Of a stretch of 44,410 nucleotides of DNA, positions 34,534-42,157 are shown one piece after another. The DNA is from Methanobacteriota archaeon. GTDB lineage: Archaea > Thermoplasmatota > Thermoplasmata > Lutacidiplasmatales > UBA184. Numbering within the stretch: the first letter of the stretch is position 1; every line of letters begins with the position of its first letter. The translations under genes were made by a program, and so were the position numbers. The notes under the pieces were generated by a model. That model was not told the origin of the DNA. It saw nothing but the letters and a program-made list of their open reading frames with translations, and ran no database searches. Location: NCBI GenBank assembly GCA_013290045.1, contig JABCYU010000003.1, forward strand, positions 1 through 44,410. Direction: 5' to 3'.

Positions 34534-35676
34534 ATGTCTTCGGCGGGACAGCGGCTGACCGAGTTCTTCGCGACTCTTGACGTCGCTGGCGATGAGCCGA
34601 TAGGAAAGCCTGCGGGAGCGCTTCCCGAAACCCTTAGGCCAGCCTTCCCCGACGCGAAAGAATTCTACGACCTGCTTGGCCAAGTGCAAGCCGTTGGCAG
34701 TAGAGCACACGACGTGCCAAGTCAAAAGCACATCCTCGCTCTAATCCTAGAAAACGACCCGCGATTGTTCTTGGTCCTGTCCCATCTGCATAGACAGATT
34801 CGATTCACCAACGTAGAGATAGCTCGAACCTTGTTCGACCCGAAACGGCTCGATGACCCCGACTACTACACTGGAGCACTCACCCGCGACCCCGAGTTTC
34901 GGAGGGCGTACTCGAAGGCCCGAAAGTGGCGAGAACTCGAGCTTTCGGGGGTGAACTCGCGGACCGGAACCCTAGCGGCGGGCAAGAAGGCCATCAGCGG
35001 CTACATGGGCTCTGAAGAAAGGTGTTGGGAGCTATGGCTCTCACGGATTCGATCTGACCCAGAGACAAGGGAAAGGGTCATCGACTACCTATTCGACCAT
35101 GAAGATCTAGGGGAGCTGATACAGGAGGGTGCCATAGAACAAGCCCTTCGCAGGAGCCTACGTACTACGAATGTCGAGAAGGTGAAGTCCCTCCGCGGAA
35201 CATTTGGAGCTGGGAAGATACGACGAATCCTCCAGGAGGGAGGATTCACCTCGACCGACCACGAGGGGGAGCAGAGCGACATCTCGGACCTGCCTCAACT
35301 CGCGAAGAGAAATGCGCTGGTGGGACCCCTGTTCGCCAGCGAGGTGAACTGGGAGAAAGAGAAGCGCTTCGACTTCGCCCTCTTCAACCAGCGTGAGGTG
35401 CGGTTCGTGGTGGAGACCACGTACTACTCCACTTCCATGTCGAAAATCGGCGAGGTGATCAAGCACTTCGAAGATTTGCGGGCGAAGTGCGCGGACAGCT
35501 TCCATCTCTTCTTCCTCACCGACGGGATCGGTTGGTTCGGCAAGGTGAAGGACATTCGTAGGATGCTGGGCTTTGGAGCCGAGGCGGCAGATGGCACCGG
35601 TCAGTTCCCATATCTGCTAACATACCATCAATTCACCGACCTGTTGCCGGAAATCACCAAGGCTCTCAACGGCTAA
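34534..35676 (+). CDS. DpnII/MboI-like restriction endonuclease
   Basis: A 380-residue protein. The C-terminal third shows the DpnII-type core: KRFDFALF, then REVRFVVETTYYSTSMSKIGEV (Asp280, Glu294, Lys304), parallel to the F-D-F...E-T-N-F-Y...G-S-K-L-N-E block of DpnII enzymes. Upstream residues (SGYMGSEERCWELWLSRI, then KSLRGTFGAGKIRRIL) have the helical layout before the core. The N-terminal ~110 residues are longer than in DpnII and unassigned. Together with the two methylases it forms a type II system that probably cuts GATC or a related site (inference). ATG start, divergent from the second methylase. Confidence 0.82.
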   Translation: MSSAGQRLTEFFATLDVAGDEPIGKPAGALPETLRPAFPDAKEFYDLLGQVQAVGSRAHDVPSQKHILALILENDPRLFLVLSHLHRQIRFTNVEIARTLFDPKRLDDPDYYTGALTRDPEFRRAYSKARKWRELELSGVNSRTGTLAAGKKAISGYMGSEERCWELWLSRIRSDPETRERVIDYLFDHEDLGELIQEGAIEQALRRSLRTTNVEKVKSLRGTFGAGKIRRILQEGGFTSTDHEGEQSDISDLPQLAKRNALVGPLFASEVNWEKEKRFDFALFNQREVRFVVETTYYSTSMSKIGEVIKHFEDLRAKCADSFHLFFLTDGIGWFGKVKDIRRMLGFGAEAADGTGQFPYLLTYHQFTDLLPEITKALNG

Positions 35677-35787
35677 TGGATCAACCATGAAGTGGTCCCG
35701 CGTAAGGCTGGGGAGGTAACTTACATCGAAATGCGGTACATGACTTCATAAAGCGGCCCGGGTTGGAGGAAACGCCCTTCGGAGCAA

Positions 35788-37368
35788 ATGCCGTCAGGTG
35801 AGTGGATACTCGATACGTCCCCGACGAAGCGGGTCTACTACTCCATAATTGCCGATTATGGGCTGAACCTCGCGATTTGCGAACTCGTGGATAACGTGGT
35901 CGACTCTTGGACCCGACGAGGGCGACCGGGAAAGGCGCGTGTCACGATCGATATCGATCTCGACCAACAGACCATCAAGATTGCAGACAATGCGGGGGGT
36001 GTTCCTCGGAATGAATTGCAATACATCGTCGGACCGGGTCATACAGGCAACGATCCCGCGGATCCCTCGATCGGCATATTCGGGGTCGGGACCAAGCGAG
36101 CAGTCGTTGCGCTCGCCGAAGATACTCAAATCAGGACGCGCTTTGAGGAAAAGCCGACCTACAAGATCCGCCTTGACCAAGCGTGGCTTGAACTCCAGTC
36201 CTGGGACCTGCCCTACGAGGTAGCCGGAGACATCGACCCGAATAGCACCGTTATCGAGCTGAGCAGGTTAAGGAAACCCATAACCACAGAGGAGCTAGCA
36301 GGACTCAAGGCCCATCTCGGGGCGACTTACGCCCGATTCATAGATTCGTCGAAGTTGGGGATTCAGTTTCAGGGCGAAACAATCGAGTCCATCCATTTTG
36401 AAGCTTGGGCCTTCCCCCCGGAGTATCGACCTAGACGATACAGAGGTACCATCGACGCAGGCGTCGATGGTCAGGTCAGAGTCGACATGACCGGAGGCCT
36501 AACTCAAGAATCTAGTCCGGGCACCGGGGAGTATGGTTTGTACGTCTACTGCAACGGCCGCTTGGTAGGCCGCGCGCTCAAGGGCGCGGATGTGGGCTTT
36601 ACGAAGGGGCTTGTGGGCATGCCACATCCCGACATATCTCTTACGAGATTAATCGTCTTGTTGGACGGTCCGGCTAAACTCATGCCTTGGAACAGCAGCA
36701 AGTCCGGAATTAACACCCAGAGCGGAATCTTCCAATTGCTTCAGGGTTGGACGATCCCGATTCTCAAGTCTTTCGCTTCGGTATCGCGGGGGTTGTCGAA
36801 AGTCGATGGTTCTTGGCGCGAAAACGTGTTCAAGTTTGACCACGGTTCTCCCGAGGAGCGTCCGCTTGGCAATTCGCCTCAGGTCGCACGACTTCATCTT
36901 CCACCGATCCCCAAGTCGAAACCGAGATTGGCCGAACGCCTTGCAAAACTAAACGAACCGGTAACCACAGCCAAACCCTGGACACGAGGCCTGTTTGAGG
37001 GCGTGGCCGCCGCGCGGCTGATCGCATCTGGCCGCTACGAACAAGGGAACAGGATTGCACTGATTGTGCTGGATTCGACCCTGGAGATAGGGTTCAAGGA
37101 GTTCCTGGTCAACCGGGGGGGTGGAGGATATTCAGATACGCGCTTGCAGGCCATATTTTCCAATCGCAGGCTTGTTGACGACGAGATTCACAAGGTCGCA
37201 AAGTTCCCAAGGAAGGAGCTGGCTCAGATTCGCTTCTATTACAACCTAAGATGCGATCTCATCCATCGAAAGGCTTCTATTTCAATATCGGACAATCAGA
37301 TCGCCGATTACGCCGACATCGTGGAGAAGGCACTCAGGAGGTTGTTCGGGTTGAAATTCTCCGAGTGA
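35788..37368 (+). CDS. GHKL ATPase fused to a C-terminal HEPN-like domain
   Basis: A 526-residue protein. The N-terminus is a GHKL/Hsp90-like ATPase: CELVDNVVDSW (residues 31-41, N box), IADNAGGVP (65-73, G1) and GIFGVGTKRAVVALA (96-110, G2). A middle transducer-like region (residues 210-330, GEYGLYVYCNGRLVGRALKG, then KSGINTQSG) follows the MutL/MORC layout. The last ~130 residues end in IRFYYNLRCDLIHRKAS with Arg488-x4-His493, a HEPN-type RNase motif. The combination suggests an ATP-gated toxin or immune effector (inference). ATG start; a TATA-like TTCATAAAG lies about 38 bases upstream. Not part of the restriction operon (111-base gap). Confidence 0.8.
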   Translation: MPSGEWILDTSPTKRVYYSIIADYGLNLAICELVDNVVDSWTRRGRPGKARVTIDIDLDQQTIKIADNAGGVPRNELQYIVGPGHTGNDPADPSIGIFGVGTKRAVVALAEDTQIRTRFEEKPTYKIRLDQAWLELQSWDLPYEVAGDIDPNSTVIELSRLRKPITTEELAGLKAHLGATYARFIDSSKLGIQFQGETIESIHFEAWAFPPEYRPRRYRGTIDAGVDGQVRVDMTGGLTQESSPGTGEYGLYVYCNGRLVGRALKGADVGFTKGLVGMPHPDISLTRLIVLLDGPAKLMPWNSSKSGINTQSGIFQLLQGWTIPILKSFASVSRGLSKVDGSWRENVFKFDHGSPEERPLGNSPQVARLHLPPIPKSKPRLAERLAKLNEPVTTAKPWTRGLFEGVAAARLIASGRYEQGNRIALIVLDSTLEIGFKEFLVNRGGGGYSDTRLQAIFSNRRLVDDEIHKVAKFPRKELAQIRFYYNLRCDLIHRKASISISDNQIADYADIVEKALRRLFGLKFSE

Positions 37369-37448
37369 TGAGGCACCCGCGAGGGAACCGGATGAATTCT
37401 CCTTGGAACCAGGATCTCCGACCCAGGTAAGAAAGACTCGACTCAGAG

Positions 37449-37466
37449 GTGCAAAGCGGATTGCAA
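37449..37466. repeat. Dispersed palindromic motif, copy 14
   Basis: GTGCAA, centre AGCGGA, TTGCAA. One base from the perfect palindrome; 80 bases after the GHKL-HEPN gene. Confidence 0.8.
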
Positions 37467-37617
37467 CTCCATGGCGAAGAACGACGCGTCCCGATAGGGT
37501 ACGCCCGACCTCCGCTCTGAGCCCGGGTCCCAGTGGTGCTCCGATCATCGCGGGGGAGGCTCCTCGGAGTCCCGGTCACGCACTGAGAGGAGACGGGCGA
37601 AAGGGAACCGTTGCCCC

Positions 37618-37638
37618 CACCCTCAACGGGTGCGTTTT
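37618..37638 (+). terminator. Terminator-like hairpin with T-run
   Basis: CACCC and GGGTG pair around TCAAC, followed by CGTTTT. Resembles a second hairpin at 38846-38867 in sequence (CCCACCC, AACGGGTG, GTTT). Confidence 0.5.
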
Positions 37639-37770
37639 CTATGAGGCCCCCGAGGTCCACATCAGACACTTCCGTTCAACCACGACGGATAGGTCTTAAT
37701 CAGTGGTAAGCCTGACACGAAGTCGGCCCCTTATCCGTGGTCGGACGATCGCTAACGTCGAGGGTTCATC

Positions 37771-38343
37771 TTGGGAAACGCCATTGATCTTCACGACGTG
37801 CCGAAGCAGGCATGGGCTGGAGCGGGAAAGCAGGGAAGATTTGGATTCTACAGCGCCGTAGTTCTGTCAATTTTGCTGTCGGCTATCGGCGTCTGGGGGT
37901 TTCTGGCGATTGCACAACGAGAGTGGCCCGACGGTCAATTTTGGACGGACCTCCCGGAGTTGATTGGGATTGGCGTCTTCCTCTACGGGTTCGTCGGAGT
38001 GTTGACCTGGGTGTCATTCACCAGGCAGGGAAAACCTGCGATCGGTCTGGACTTGGACGGAGGTGGCATCCAAATCCGGTATTCTTGGTTTGGCCCTCTC
38101 CTGCTCAGATGGGATGACCCCACTTTCCGGCTAAGATTTCAAAAAGTTAGGAGGTGGTTGAACCCTGAACAGAGTGTGGACTATCGAGTCGCCTACTTCA
38201 GATGGAAGCCACCACTCTTCCTGCGCGAGACCGAGTTCCAAACGCTCATAGACGCAGCAAGCTCTGCGGGAATGAAGGTCGAGACGGTGAATCCCACCCA
38301 GTGGCCAATCAACGAGGTTGTGTCGATTCGAGGGCGCGCATAG
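37771..38343 (+). CDS. Unrecognised membrane protein with a cytosolic beta-rich domain
   Basis: A 190-residue protein with a TTG start. Two hydrophobic spans (residues about 27-48, YSAVVLSILLSAIGVWGFLAI, and 62-82, LIGIGVFLYGFVGVLTWVSF) are followed by about 105 soluble residues with alternating strands (AIGLDLDGGGIQIRYSWFGPLLLRWDD, then VAYFRWKPPLFLRETEFQTLIDAASSAGMKVE), a layout like membrane-anchored PH-type domains. No family is assigned. It stands alone between motif copies 37449 and 38678. Confidence 0.65.
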   Translation: MGNAIDLHDVPKQAWAGAGKQGRFGFYSAVVLSILLSAIGVWGFLAIAQREWPDGQFWTDLPELIGIGVFLYGFVGVLTWVSFTRQGKPAIGLDLDGGGIQIRYSWFGPLLLRWDDPTFRLRFQKVRRWLNPEQSVDYRVAYFRWKPPLFLRETEFQTLIDAASSAGMKVETVNPTQWPINEVVSIRGRA

Positions 38344-38677
38344 GCTCGCGATAGCTCGAATTCCAAGGCGCTTCCGGGCACCGGTCCCTGCCCTGAACAG
38401 GGAACCATGCGGGACCCCCTCTAGTCTCTCGTGCCCCGCTCCTTTGAGGGGCGTCGGGGTTGAGTAGGCCCCCCTCGGGGCGGGATTGAACGGTCCGCAG
38501 GCCCGATTGGGGGAAACCGGTCGCCGGGGGAAAGGCTCGCGATGCCCCAGGGAAGCCATCTCGCGCGCAAGGTGTCCGATGAAGTCAGTCCAATGACGGT
38601 GACGGGCTACTGACCGAAAGTCCCCCTGCACGGCTCGAGGGCGTCGCTGATCACGACGTGACAAGGCCTCGGGATGG

Positions 38678-38695
38678 GTGAAAAGTGTATTGCAC
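38678..38695. repeat. Dispersed palindromic motif, copy 15
   Basis: GTGAAA, centre AGTGTA, TTGCAC. One base from the perfect palindrome. Confidence 0.65.
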
Positions 38696-38845
38696 TTGAC
38701 TAGAGAGATGCGGAAATTGGGAGCCTGTCCGCATGACCAACCCGCCAGGCTCGGTCACCAGGCCTTTACGACTGTGCCACCGGCGCCGGCCGAACACCTG
38801 GTCAGTTTCGCTGGGTAATCGAGGGACCCCGTGGGAACACATGAC

Positions 38846-38867
38846 CCCACCCGTAACGGGTGGGTTT
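38846..38867 (+). terminator. Terminator-like perfect hairpin
   Basis: CCCACCCGT and ACGGGTGGG are exact complements around a single A, followed by TTT. The palindrome could work on either strand and lies 35 bases past the hydrolase stop on the minus strand. Confidence 0.5.
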
Positions 38868-38898
38868 CCGGACAGGGGAGACCTTCGTGATCGAAGCC

Positions 38899-39654
38899 CT
38901 AGGGGGTCGGGCGGACAAAGGACTTCACAGATCGCGATGATCGTGACCCAAACGCCCAAGCAACCATCAAGGGAAACTCGCTTCGCCAGAGCGGGTCGCC
39001 GTGTGACGCGTTCCGCTCCCTAAGGACGACGTCCGCACCCGCGCTGCGGAGTGCGCTCGCCCATCGGATCGCATTCTGGAGAAAGAACGGTTCCTTCGTG
39101 CCGGCGACGAGGTAGACGCGTGGGAGCGGTTTCGACAGCTCTGCACTCGGTTTGTAACCCCCGCCCGGCGAGCCGGAAAAGACCACACCGTACACGGCCG
39201 GATGGCGTACCCCGAGAGCGAGGGCGAGCTCCCCGCCAGCCGATACACCGAACACGGCGGTTCGCTCCGGGGGGAGCGCTACTGCGAAGCGCAGGGCTAC
39301 CCATCGACGGACGGTCGCTACGAAGAACTCTTCGTGGCGCGCGAAGCGTTCCGAGTAAAAGGCCGGTGAGTACTCATGGAGGCGAGGCGTCGCTTCGCTC
39401 AGCCCGTGGACGCCCACGATCATCGTGGAAGGAACGCCCTCCCCCGTGAGTCCATCACCCCAGCTCGAAATCCTCTGTCCATCGCCGGCAAAAACGATGA
39501 ACTCGGGCGGATACGGCGGTATGTAGGCCGTGACTTCCCGGCCGCCGTCGTAATCGAAGGTTTCGGTAATCAGCTTCCCCGCTGTCCGATCAGGGCTTGC
39601 CGTCCGCTTCGGAAGATTGGGACCCTTCGCCCTTACCGGCGCTTCATCACTCAT
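38899..39654 (-). CDS. Alpha/beta hydrolase (esterase-like)
   Basis: A 251-residue protein. The ATG at 39654 (MSDEAPVRAK) is preferred over an upstream in-frame start that adds a basic unlike tail. The nucleophile elbow is GVSAGG (G-x-S-x-G), the oxyanion strand is PSTMIVGVHGLSEATPRLHEYSP, an acid is likely in VAGTKEPFF, and the His is in NASHGDPLWRSEFP near the C-terminus. This arrangement resembles Fes/esterase-D-like enzymes, which cleave siderophore or simple esters; substrate unknown. No operon partner is visible. Confidence 0.78.
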   Translation of the reverse strand: MSDEAPVRAKGPNLPKRTASPDRTAGKLITETFDYDGGREVTAYIPPYPPEFIVFAGDGQRISSWGDGLTGEGVPSTMIVGVHGLSEATPRLHEYSPAFYSERFARHEEFFVATVRRWVALRFAVALPPERTAVFGVSAGGELALALGVRHPAVYGVVFSGSPGGGYKPSAELSKPLPRVYLVAGTKEPFFLQNAIRWASALRSAGADVVLRERNASHGDPLWRSEFPLMVAWAFGSRSSRSVKSFVRPTP

Positions 39655-40034
39655 CGTCGGACGTCGACCCCTCGATGTCAGCGGGGGACCCTTGCCCGAA
39701 GACGTACTTCGCCTATTTGCCCAAGACGGCAACTTGGAGCGCGCGGGGATGAATGTCGTGGCATGCAGCGACACTTCTCAAGGCAGGTCTCTGCTCGCCG
39801 AACTAGGCCCTCACCTTGGATTCGAAGACTGTCGAAGTGTCGGTCACGACTTTCGAGGATCGGGGGGCGCTGCCGGTGATGGTTGTTCCGTCGATCAAGG
39901 GGTCCCACCGACCGGTGCACTGGTATCGAGAACTGGGCGATCTAACATCGGAGCGGTCGTGAACTACGTTGCAGTGTACACGAGCGAATCCCTGGCCCCG
40001 GAACCGCGCTCTCGGTGAGGCTGCACAAAAGGTG
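39655..40034. other. Spacer with no supported gene
   Basis: About 380 bases. Short overlapping frames on both strands show no domain. Possibly a decayed gene on the minus strand (a CTGRWDPLIDGTTITGSA-like stretch near 39890), not strong enough to call. Confidence 0.4.
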
Positions 40035-40394
40035 TTAGTCCTCGGTGTCCGGGTAGTTCGCACGCTTCAACTTGGCGACGATGGAGGGCAGATCGTCGTG
40101 TATGAACCGCCACACCCGTTCAGCCTTCATTTCAGGGTATTCGTGGACCAGGTCGTTCCGCAGCTGGTCGATATCTTCCCACGGAACCATGGGGTTCGCC
40201 TTGCGGAAAGATTGACCTATCTTTGTCCCGGTCTCGGTGAAATGCAGCGCCCGAAGCTCCGCCGCATCCCGGAATTCCGGGGTGCGAATGTCGAAGAACC
40301 GGTCCTTCCCGCCAGACACGTACCGTCCGGCGGCCGTGGCCTCGCGCAGCATCCGGTCGATTAGGAGTCGAGTCCTCTCCTCGGTGGCCTTCAA
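40035..40394 (-). CDS. hepT: HepT-like HEPN toxin
   Basis: A 119-residue DUF86-type HEPN protein. The active motif R-x4-H-x-Y is intact at RNDLVHEY (Arg79, His84, Tyr86), preceded by VPWEDIDQLRNDLV, the conserved W/P-W-x-x-I-x-x-L/M-R-N segment. HepT cuts RNA and is silenced when MntA polyadenylylates the Tyr of this motif (known in the MntA/HepT system). It overlaps the MntA-like gene by 4 bases and is downstream of it. Confidence 0.92.
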   Translation of the reverse strand: MKATEERTRLLIDRMLREATAAGRYVSGGKDRFFDIRTPEFRDAAELRALHFTETGTKIGQSFRKANPMVPWEDIDQLRNDLVHEYPEMKAERVWRFIHDDLPSIVAKLKRANYPDTED

Positions 40395-40828
40395 AGTGTT
40401 ACCGCCTCAGCCTCGACCTGGGGGCGCATGGCCCAGGGAAGATCGGAAAGTTCCACCACGTCGACGGGGCGCCCGAGAACCTTGCGAAGCTCGATCTTCA
40501 GGTGGGCGACATCCAGAAGTGACATTCGGGGTAGCGCGTCCACAAGGAGATCCACGTCGCTTGCCGCGGTCGCCTCTTGCCGACGGACTGAACCGAAGAC
40601 ACGGACCTGTTTGACCCCGTAACTCTTCAACAGCGTCAGGACCTCCGTCCGCTTCGGACCCAAGACTTCCTTGATTCCAAGGCCGCTGCCTAGTTCGGTC
40701 GGGCGTATCACCGGAGTATTCCAGAGTCTCGACTTGCACCGAGGGCACATCCGAACCGGAGTCCGTCTCGGGGTCCAGGTGTAGACGCACCGGTAGCAGT
40801 GCATCTCGGGGAGACTCGAGTTGAGCAT
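40391..40828 (-). CDS. mntA: MntA-like nucleotidyltransferase antitoxin with zinc-ribbon N-terminus
   Basis: A 145-residue protein. The nucleotidyltransferase active site is GSVRRQEATAASDVDLLV (residues 79-96), the GS-x10-S-D-x-D motif of MntA. Unlike minimal MntA, it has a zinc-ribbon-like CYRC (11-14) and CPRC (28-31) at the N-terminus, which could read nucleic acid. A TATA-like GTTTAATC lies about 33 bases before the ATG at 40828. First gene of a two-gene TA unit with HepT; the 4-base overlap implies coupling. Confidence 0.88.
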   Translation of the reverse strand: MLNSSLPEMHCYRCVYTWTPRRTPVRMCPRCKSRLWNTPVIRPTELGSGLGIKEVLGPKRTEVLTLLKSYGVKQVRVFGSVRRQEATAASDVDLLVDALPRMSLLDVAHLKIELRKVLGRPVDVVELSDLPWAMRPQVEAEAVTL

Positions 40829-40936
40829 CGGCGGGGAAGGGAGAGTTGAATCGGTAGATTAAACTTACTCATGCGTAACACGAGGCTGAGTAATGTCGGA
40901 TGCGTTCGTCTGGCCGCGACTGGCCCAGGCGCACGC

Positions 40937-42105
40937 TAGTGTCATTTCTAGGGCGGTAGAGTAGGTTCTGCCGGACCGCAAAGGCTAGTGCCGGGGAGTG
41001 CTCCCTCCCCGGGCATGGTGCTCCGGGTTCGAGAGATCTCCAATGAGGAAGGCAACCGGCTCCGGACCGCGATCCGACACTCGAAAGACCTCATCGAGAT
41101 GAAACGGGCCCAGGTGATCCTGGGCTCAGCTCAGCGGTTCACCGTCCAGAAGATCGCTATCTTCTCGGGAATGTCCGACGGCTACATTCGGATCCTGATT
41201 CACGCGTTCAACGAGGAGGGGCTCGCGATGCTCAAGCCCCGATGGAATCCAGGACATCGCACCAAGTTTTCGAAGGAGACTCGGGCACGGCTGGTGGCGC
41301 TGGCCACCGGCCGACCTCGGGACCTGGGGCTCCCCTTCGGTCAGTGGAGCCTACGACGCCTTCGGGACGCCGCGGTGGCGAGGGGCATCGTGGACTCGAT
41401 CTCCCTCGAGTGGCTGAGGGTCATCTGTGACGAGGCGGACGTCACGCACCAATCGATCCGGACATGGAAGGAGAGCAAGGACCCGAAGTTCGAGGAGAAG
41501 AGGGCGCGGATCGACCGCCTCACGGCGAAGCGGCACAACCCCCCAGTCGTCCTCAGTATGGATGAGATCGGCCCGATCTCCCTCAAGCCCCACGGCGGCA
41601 AGGGGTGGTTCAAGAAGGGGCTGCCGGGACGGATCCCAGCGACCTACAAGAAACAGAGCGGGACACGTTACGAGTACACCTGTCTGAACGTGTTCCATCA
41701 GACGTTGAGCGTCAAGCAAGAGGAACACAAGGGCGGAGCGATCTGGCTACGATTCATGAAGTACCAACGCTCGAAATACTCTCCCGACCAGAGGGTCTAC
41801 ATCATCCAGGACGGACTCAGCGCCCACTGGACTCCTGAGGTGAGAGCGTGGGCGAGGGTCCACAAGGTATCCCTCGTCTCCACGGCCACCGACGCCAGTT
41901 GGATGAACCCGGTGGAGTGCCACGCCGGACCACTCCAGGTGGCGGCGATGGCCGGGAGTGATTGGTGGAGTTGGGGCGAGGTGGACGAGGCGTTCCGGAG
42001 GGCGGCTCAACTCATCACGCGAGAGCACAAGGCATCAGGGAAGGAGTTCAGGAGCACCCAACACAAGGTCAGCAAACATCGTCGGCCGCTCTGGACGCGA
42101 CACTA
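40937..42105 (+). mobile_element. Complete IS630-family insertion sequence
   Basis: The element is framed by TA at 40937-40938 and 42104-42105, the normal IS630/Tc1 target duplication. The inner ends start GTGTC (left) and end GACAC (right). The first 20 bases of each end agree at about 15 positions. One transposase gene fills the element. The left ~125 bases recur exactly from 44284 to the window end, so at least two copies exist. It inserted between the HepT/MntA unit and motif copy 16. Confidence 0.9.
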
Positions 42106-42106
42106 G
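40988..42106 (+). CDS. IS630-family transposase
   Basis: Up to 372 residues from the GTG at 40988; the ATG at 41015 (MVLRVREISNEE) is the likelier start. An N-terminal helix-turn-helix (MKRAQVILGSAQRFTVQKIAIFSGMSDGYIRILIHAFNEEG) precedes the DDE core: VVLSMDEIGPI (first Asp), VYIIQDGLSAH (second Asp) and WMNPVECHAG (Glu). The reading frame ends in TAG, made from the target TA plus the next host base, so its end depends on the insertion site. A strong hairpin just before the ATG may hold down translation. Confidence 0.92.
   Translation: MPGSAPSPGMVLRVREISNEEGNRLRTAIRHSKDLIEMKRAQVILGSAQRFTVQKIAIFSGMSDGYIRILIHAFNEEGLAMLKPRWNPGHRTKFSKETRARLVALATGRPRDLGLPFGQWSLRRLRDAAVARGIVDSISLEWLRVICDEADVTHQSIRTWKESKDPKFEEKRARIDRLTAKRHNPPVVLSMDEIGPISLKPHGGKGWFKKGLPGRIPATYKKQSGTRYEYTCLNVFHQTLSVKQEEHKGGAIWLRFMKYQRSKYSPDQRVYIIQDGLSAHWTPEVRAWARVHKVSLVSTATDASWMNPVECHAGPLQVAAMAGSDWWSWGEVDEAFRRAAQLITREHKASGKEFRSTQHKVSKHRRPLWTRH
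40991..41012 (+). promoter_or_regulatory. Hairpin ahead of the transposase ATG
   Basis: CCGGGGAG and CTCCCCGG are perfect complements around TGCTCC, ending 2 bases before the ATG at 41015. Such a stem would hide the initiation region of transcripts that read in from outside, a known way to limit transposase. Present in both copies (44339-44360). Confidence 0.6.
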
Positions 42107-42157
42107 GTGCTGACTGCCGCCCTCCGGGGAGTAGAGAATCTAGCGCACCCAACTCGG

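Larger units (their letters stand above)
37369..37770. other. Spacer with a motif copy and a terminator-like hairpin
   Basis: About 400 bases. It holds the motif at 37449-37466 and the hairpin at 37618-37632. No gene is supported. Confidence 0.5.
38344..38898. other. GC-rich spacer with motif copy and hairpin
   Basis: About 555 bases between the membrane gene and the hydrolase stop. It contains many short G/C runs and local palindromes at 38420-38530 that could be a structured RNA, but no known family was recognised. It also holds the motif at 38678-38695 and the hairpin at 38846-38864. Confidence 0.45.

Noticed and set aside
39617-40018. Plus-strand frame between the hydrolase and HepT genes
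   Set aside because: Overlaps the hydrolase start region and has no recognisable core or motif.
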